NCBI RefSeq assembly: GCF_050871315.1
Contig: NZ_JBJLRE010000008.1
Source: Kineococcus gynurae
GTDB lineage: Bacteria > Actinomycetota > Actinomycetes > Actinomycetales > Kineococcaceae
DNA length: 64,000 nucleotides
Direction: 5' to 3' (one strand)
The position numbers and the translations under genes were made by a program. The first letter of the stretch is position 1. Each line of letters opens with the position of its first letter. Below are positions 60,523 through 64,000 of the stretch, piece by piece. The notes under the pieces are model-generated. The model saw only the letters and a list, made by a program, of their open reading frames with translations, searched no databases and had not been told where the DNA came from.

Positions 60523-61397
60523 GCGGGACGGTTCAGCTCGGCGGCCAGCTTGGCCAGCGCGGAATGGTCCAGGTCACCATCGCCGCGGGCCACGAGGGCG
60601 GCCAGCAGCTGGGCGAGCAGCGCGGTCACCGGCAGCGCCACCCCGGCCGCGCGGGCGGCCGCGGTGATGATCCCCAGGTCCTTGTCGTGCAGCGCGACCC
60701 GGAAACCCGGGCTGTACTGCTCGGTGAGCAGCGCGGTCCGCTTCCGGGTCAGCGCGGTGGACCCGGCCAGACCCCCGCCCAGGACGTCGAGGGCCGCCTC
60801 GAGGTCGGCCCCGTGCGCGCGCAGGAAGACCATCGCCTCGGCCAGCACCTGCAGGTTCCCGGCGACCACGATCTGGTTGGCGGACTTCACCACCTGACCG
60901 GCCCCCGGGCCTCCGACGTGCACGACGGTCGACCCCATCGCGCCGAGGACCTCGCGAGCGGCCGCGACGTCCTCCGCGGCCCCGCCGACCATGATCGAGA
61001 GGGTTCCCTCGACCGCGCCGGCCTCCCCGCCGCTGACCGGGGCGTCCAGGCACCGCACCCCGCGCCCGGCGGCGGCGGCGTGGACCTGCCGCGCCTCCTC
61101 GGGAGCGATGGTGCTGCAGTCGATCAGCAGCGTTCCCGCGGGCAGCACCGGCAGGAACCCGTCGGAGCCGGTGACGATCTCCAGCACGTCCGGACCGGCC
61201 GGGACCATCGTGATCACCACCTCGGCCCCCTCGACGGCCTCGGCCGTGGTCGCGACCACCGAGGCCCCCGTCGACGCGACGCGTTCGCGGGCCCCGGCGC
61301 TGCGGGCGTGGCAGCGCACCTGGTGCCCCGCGGCCACGAGGTTGGCGACCATGGGCCGCCCCATGGTCCCGGGTCCGATGAAACCGATCCGTGTCAC
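60519..61397 (-). CDS. garR: 2-hydroxy-3-oxopropionate (tartronate semialdehyde) reductase
   Basis: 292 residues, beta-hydroxyacid dehydrogenase family. NAD(P) loop FIGPGTMGRPM (6-16), substrate motif DAPVSGGEAGA (118-128) and catalytic Lys171 in GQVVKSANQIVV. It reduces tartronate semialdehyde to D-glycerate; garK in the same operon supports this over 3-hydroxyisobutyrate dehydrogenase. GTG 61397 has a strong GGAGGAA. It is divergent from the sugar ABC operon, with the FadR-type operator between. Confidence 0.85.
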   Translation of the reverse strand: MTRIGFIGPGTMGRPMVANLVAAGHQVRCHARSAGARERVASTGASVVATTAEAVEGAEVVITMVPAGPDVLEIVTGSDGFLPVLPAGTLLIDCSTIAPEEARQVHAAAAGRGVRCLDAPVSGGEAGAVEGTLSIMVGGAAEDVAAAREVLGAMGSTVVHVGGPGAGQVVKSANQIVVAGNLQVLAEAMVFLRAHGADLEAALDVLGGGLAGSTALTRKRTALLTEQYSPGFRVALHDKDLGIITAAARAAGVALPVTALLAQLLAALVARGDGDLDHSALAKLAAELNRPA

Positions 61398-61447
61398 GAG
61401 ATTCCTCCGTCGTCAGCAGGTGGGGTGCGGCGACGCTAGCACGCGAT

Positions 61448-61460
61448 CTTGTCAGACAAG
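61448..61460. promoter_or_regulatory. FadR/GntR-type operator in the garR / sugar ABC divergent gap
   Basis: CTTGTCAGACAAG is a perfect 13-bp palindrome fitting TNGTNNNACNA. It lies 51 bp before garR and 15 bp upstream of the -35 of the plus-strand promoter, so one bound dimer could control both operons. Confidence 0.65.
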
Positions 61461-61474
61461 TTTACCGGAGGTGA

Positions 61475-61503
61475 TTGACTGCACCCTGGTCCGCACCTAC
61501 GGT
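61475..61503 (+). promoter_or_regulatory. Promoter of the sugar ABC operon
   Basis: TTGACT (61475-61480; 5 of 6), 17-bp spacer, TACGGT (61498-61503; 3 of 6, with T, A and T kept). The leader to ATG 61584 is about 75 bases. Confidence 0.5.
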
Positions 61504-61583
61504 CGGACCACCGCACGAATTCCCACCGACTCCCCCTACGCCGGACCACCGGCCGACATCGATGAAGATGATGGAGAAGAATC

Positions 61584-62873
61584 ATGGATCGTCGCTCGTT
61601 CGCCCGACTCCTCGGCGCGGGACTGCTCCTGCCCCCCACCCTCGCCGCCTGCGGGCGGGGTTCGGGCGGGTCGTCCGGGGACGGGATCCGCTACGCCTGG
61701 TGGGGTGACGCCCTGCGCCAGCAGAACTACCAGAAGGCGTTGGACCTCTTCCAGGACGAGAACCCCGAGATCGTCGTGCAGCCGGAGTTCGCCAGCTACG
61801 ACGCGTTCCAGGAACGCATGACCGTGCAGACCGCGGGGCGCAACGTCCCCGAACTGTTCTGGGTCCCCTCCCCCCAGGTCCTCTCCTACCGCGACGCGGG
61901 GCTCTACCGCCGCGTCGACGACCTCGAGCAGTTCGACCTGTCCGACTACACGCCCGAGCAGCTGGAGCTCTACAAGCTGGACGGTCAGCTCGACGCGATG
62001 CCGCGCTCGCTGTTCAGCTCCGCGTTCCGCTACAACCAGACGTTCCTCGAGGAGGCCGGGGCGACCCTGCCGCCGGAGGACCCGGGGTCGTGGAACTGGG
62101 CCTCGGTCGCGGAGTTCCTCACCGACTACACGAACAACACCCCCGACGGGCGGGTGGGGGCCGCGTACTCGGCCAACAACGACATGTGCTTCGAGGCCTG
62201 GGTGCGCCAGCACGGCGGTGACCTGTGGTCGGCCGAGGGCCGGCTCGGTTTCGAGCCCGCCGTCCTGGAGGGGTGGTTCGAGTGGTGGGAGGGCCTGCGG
62301 GCGGCCGGGGCCGCTCTCAGCCTCTCCGAGCAGGAGGGACCCGACCCGGAGTGGGACGTCGTCGGCAGCCGGGTGCTGGCCACGTTCTGCAACTCCAACC
62401 ACATCGTCGACGAGGCGGAGATGTACCCCGACGTGACGTTCCAGCAGCGTCGCCCCCCGGCCGACCCCGACGCCGACGCCGACTGGGCGTTCGTCTACCT
62501 GAGCCGGATCGGCCTCTACTCCGGCACCGCCGAGGACAAGCTCGCCGACGCCGCGACCCTCCTGGACTTCACGCTCGGGGACGCGCGTCTGGTGGAACTG
62601 GCCGGCCTGAGCATCGGGGCCCCGGCCAACCCGCGGGTGCTCGAGGAGGTCCGGGGGACGGCGACGCCCACCGGGCAGGAGTTGCTCCGCCTGGTGGACC
62701 AGGAGCTCGGACTGCCGAGCCGCCCGCGCTTCGAGGCCCCGCCCGGGTCCGGTACGTGGCGCACGATCATGGCCCGCGGCATCGAGTCCCTGGCCGGCGG
62801 CGTCACCGGGATCACGGAGACCGCGGCCAACGTCATGGCCGAGATCAACGCGGGAGTCGAGGGCTCGCGGTGA
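61584..62873 (+). CDS. Carbohydrate ABC transporter substrate-binding lipoprotein
   Basis: 429 residues, SBP_bac_1 (MalE/UgpB-like). Lipobox LAAC with Cys23; DRRSFARLL gives a twin-arginine start, suggesting Tat export. The mature part begins IRYAWWGDALRQQNYQKALDLFQDENPEIVV and contains PELFWVPSPQVLSYRDAGLYRRVDDL, the usual hinge organisation. GGAGAAG lies before ATG 61584. It delivers a sugar or oligosaccharide to the two permeases encoded next; the ligand is unknown. No ATPase gene is seen before the window ends. Confidence 0.9.
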   Translation: MDRRSFARLLGAGLLLPPTLAACGRGSGGSSGDGIRYAWWGDALRQQNYQKALDLFQDENPEIVVQPEFASYDAFQERMTVQTAGRNVPELFWVPSPQVLSYRDAGLYRRVDDLEQFDLSDYTPEQLELYKLDGQLDAMPRSLFSSAFRYNQTFLEEAGATLPPEDPGSWNWASVAEFLTDYTNNTPDGRVGAAYSANNDMCFEAWVRQHGGDLWSAEGRLGFEPAVLEGWFEWWEGLRAAGAALSLSEQEGPDPEWDVVGSRVLATFCNSNHIVDEAEMYPDVTFQQRRPPADPDADADWAFVYLSRIGLYSGTAEDKLADAATLLDFTLGDARLVELAGLSIGAPANPRVLEEVRGTATPTGQELLRLVDQELGLPSRPRFEAPPGSGTWRTIMARGIESLAGGVTGITETAANVMAEINAGVEGSR

Positions 62874-63808
62874 CCGCACCCGCCCTGCCCACCGAGGCGC
62901 CGGCCACCCCGCAGACCCGGGGCACCGCCCCGTGGCGACGGCAGGGCCGGGCTGCGCACGTGTTCCTGCTGCCATGGCTGGCGGGCCTGCTGCTCATCAC
63001 CGCGGTCCCCCTGCTGGCCTCGCTGTACCTGTCCTTCACCGACTACGACCTGCTGAACGCCCCCAGCTGGACCGGGCTGGAGAACTACCAGCGGATGTGG
63101 GACGACACCCGGTTCTGGGCCTCCGCGTCGGTGACCCTGCGCTACGTCCTGGTGTCGGTGCCGCTCCAGCTGGCGTTCGCCCTGCTGCTCGCGGTCCTGC
63201 TCGACAAGGGGCTGAAGGGGCTCACCCTGTACCGCAGCGGGTACTACCTGCCCTCGCTGCTCGGCACCAGCGTGGCCGTCGCGATCCTCTGGCGGCAGCT
63301 GTTCGGGCACGACGGCCTGCTGAACTCCGGCCTCGCGGTGCTGGGCATCGAGGGGCAGAGCTGGCTGCAGAACCCGACGACCGCGCTGGGGACCCTGATC
63401 GTCCTCAACGTGTGGACGTTCGGCTCCCCGATGATCATCTTCCTGGCCGGGCTGCGGCAGATCCCCGAGGAGCTGTACGAGGCGGCCCGGGTGGACGGCG
63501 CGGGGAGGGTCCGGCAGTTCGCGTCGATCACCCTTCCCCTGCTGACCCCGATCATCTTCTTCAACCTGGTCCTGCAGACCATCGGCGCCTTCCAGACGTT
63601 CACCCAGGCCCACGTCATCTCGGGCGGGCGGGGCGGACCGCTGGACTCGACGCTCTTCTACACCCTGTACCTCTACCAGCAGGGGTTCCAGAACTTCAAC
63701 ATGGGTTACGCCTCGGCGATGGCCTGGGTGCTGCTGGTCGTCATCGGCGTCGTCACCGCACTGCACTTCACCCTGTCGAAGTACTGGGTCTTCTACGGAG
63801 ACAAATGA
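62870..63808 (+). CDS. Carbohydrate ABC transporter permease, MalF/UgpA type
   Basis: 312 residues, GTG overlapping the SBP stop (GTGA). Six helices; FLLPWLAGLLLITAVPLLASLYLSFTDYDLL at the N-terminus and the EAA loop IPEELYEAARVDGAGRVRQFASITLPLLTP near the C-terminal third, diagnostic of sugar-importer permeases. It pairs with the second permease at the window edge. Co-expressed with the binding protein under the GntR-type operator. Confidence 0.93.
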   Translation: MTAPALPTEAPATPQTRGTAPWRRQGRAAHVFLLPWLAGLLLITAVPLLASLYLSFTDYDLLNAPSWTGLENYQRMWDDTRFWASASVTLRYVLVSVPLQLAFALLLAVLLDKGLKGLTLYRSGYYLPSLLGTSVAVAILWRQLFGHDGLLNSGLAVLGIEGQSWLQNPTTALGTLIVLNVWTFGSPMIIFLAGLRQIPEELYEAARVDGAGRVRQFASITLPLLTPIIFFNLVLQTIGAFQTFTQAHVISGGRGGPLDSTLFYTLYLYQQGFQNFNMGYASAMAWVLLVVIGVVTALHFTLSKYWVFYGDK

Positions 63809-64000
63809 TGGCCACCACCACCGAACCCGTGACCGGCACCGAGACCCGCAGCACGAGCACCCCGGTCCAGCGACCCCCGCGCCGCTCCAGCGGCCTGCTC
63901 AAGCACGTCGGCCTCGTCGCCTTCCTGCTGCTGATGATCTACCCGCTGATCTGGATGATCGTCAGCTCCTTCAAGCCGGGCAACATCGTCCTGACCCAGC
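63805..64000 (+). CDS. Carbohydrate ABC transporter permease, MalG/UgpE type (partial)
   Basis: The first 65 residues before the window ends. A hydrophilic Thr/Pro-rich start, then the first membrane helix GLVAFLLLMIYPLIWMIVSSFKPGN, where the SSFK motif after helix 1 is typical of MalG-type subunits. ATG 63805 overlaps the previous stop (ATGA); a second ATG at 63808 is possible, with GGAG upstream of both. Confidence 0.88.
   Translation, partial: MMATTTEPVTGTETRSTSTPVQRPPRRSSGLLKHVGLVAFLLLMIYPLIWMIVSSFKPGNIVLTQ

Noticed and set aside
1..64000. Search by eye for CRISPR arrays, insertion sequences, integrases, attachment sites, rRNA and common riboswitches.
   Set aside because: No direct-repeat arrays, transposase or integrase motifs, or conserved riboswitch cores were found.

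Overview
The window is chromosomal DNA from a very high-G+C actinobacterium. The evidence is the housekeeping order argS-lysA-hom-thrC-thrB / rho / rpmE / prfA, a fused actinobacterial 2-oxoglutarate dehydrogenase (Kgd type), a Rho with a long Arg/Asp/Asn/Gln-rich insert, an ArgRS of the HLGG/MSKRAG type, many GTG starts, promoters that sit directly on start codons, and GTGA/ATGA operon overlaps. A Kineosporiales-type (Kineococcus-like) host is plausible, but that is a guess from gene order and style and was not tested. I see no phage, insertion sequence, CRISPR array or rRNA.

Region 1 (1-12.2 kb, almost all minus strand) is housekeeping: argS, lysA, hom, thrC, thrB, then rho, rpmE and prfA, each of the last group separated by strong hairpin terminators. 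An ArsR-type regulator and a serine hydrolase, cut by the window edge, follow prfA. A tRNA-Arg(CCG) lies divergently beside argS. Region 2 (12.2-23.6 kb) is a mixed accessory stretch: RsbW-like ATPase, GNAT acetyltransferase, CPBP protease with a divergent winged-helix regulator, FAD oxidoreductase, SprT-like protein, methyltransferase, flavin monooxygenase, HrpB and a DEAD-box helicase.

Region 3 (23.8-34.3 kb) holds an iron-siderophore importer (FecC/D/E-like) behind a DtxR/IdeR-like box, an NAD kinase, and a compact ADP-heptose operon: GmhB, a family-9 glycosyltransferase, and one protein fusing GmhA, heptose kinase and heptose-1-P nucleotidyltransferase. This is unexpected in a bacterium with no sign of LPS. 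Opposite it lie a sugar-lactone-oxidase-like flavoprotein and a family-8 glycosyltransferase. Region 4 (34.3-48.9 kb) has a LysE exporter, a Ser/Thr-rich membrane protein, a PRC-barrel protein, two CNNM/CorC membrane proteins, GuaB1, a two-component system, kgd, an SGNH-fold protein without its serine, and a PhoD-like phosphatase.

Region 5 (49-64 kb) is metabolic accessory DNA. It has a polar amino-acid ABC importer; an APC permease / amidohydrolase / agmatine-deiminase-like / TetR operon with a palindrome between its -35 and -10; and a carbohydrate locus. In that locus garR, a GHL6-like hydrolase, garK and a GntR regulator on the minus strand face a sugar ABC importer on the plus strand. FadR-type operators sit in the divergent gap and upstream of the GntR gene.

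The most interesting signals are the trifunctional heptose fusion and its operon, a 17-bp pseudo-palindrome shared by the heptose operon and a distant methyltransferase gene, the GntR-controlled carbohydrate locus, the TetR/agmatine operon, and a thrB with no canonical start codon at its ribosome-binding site.
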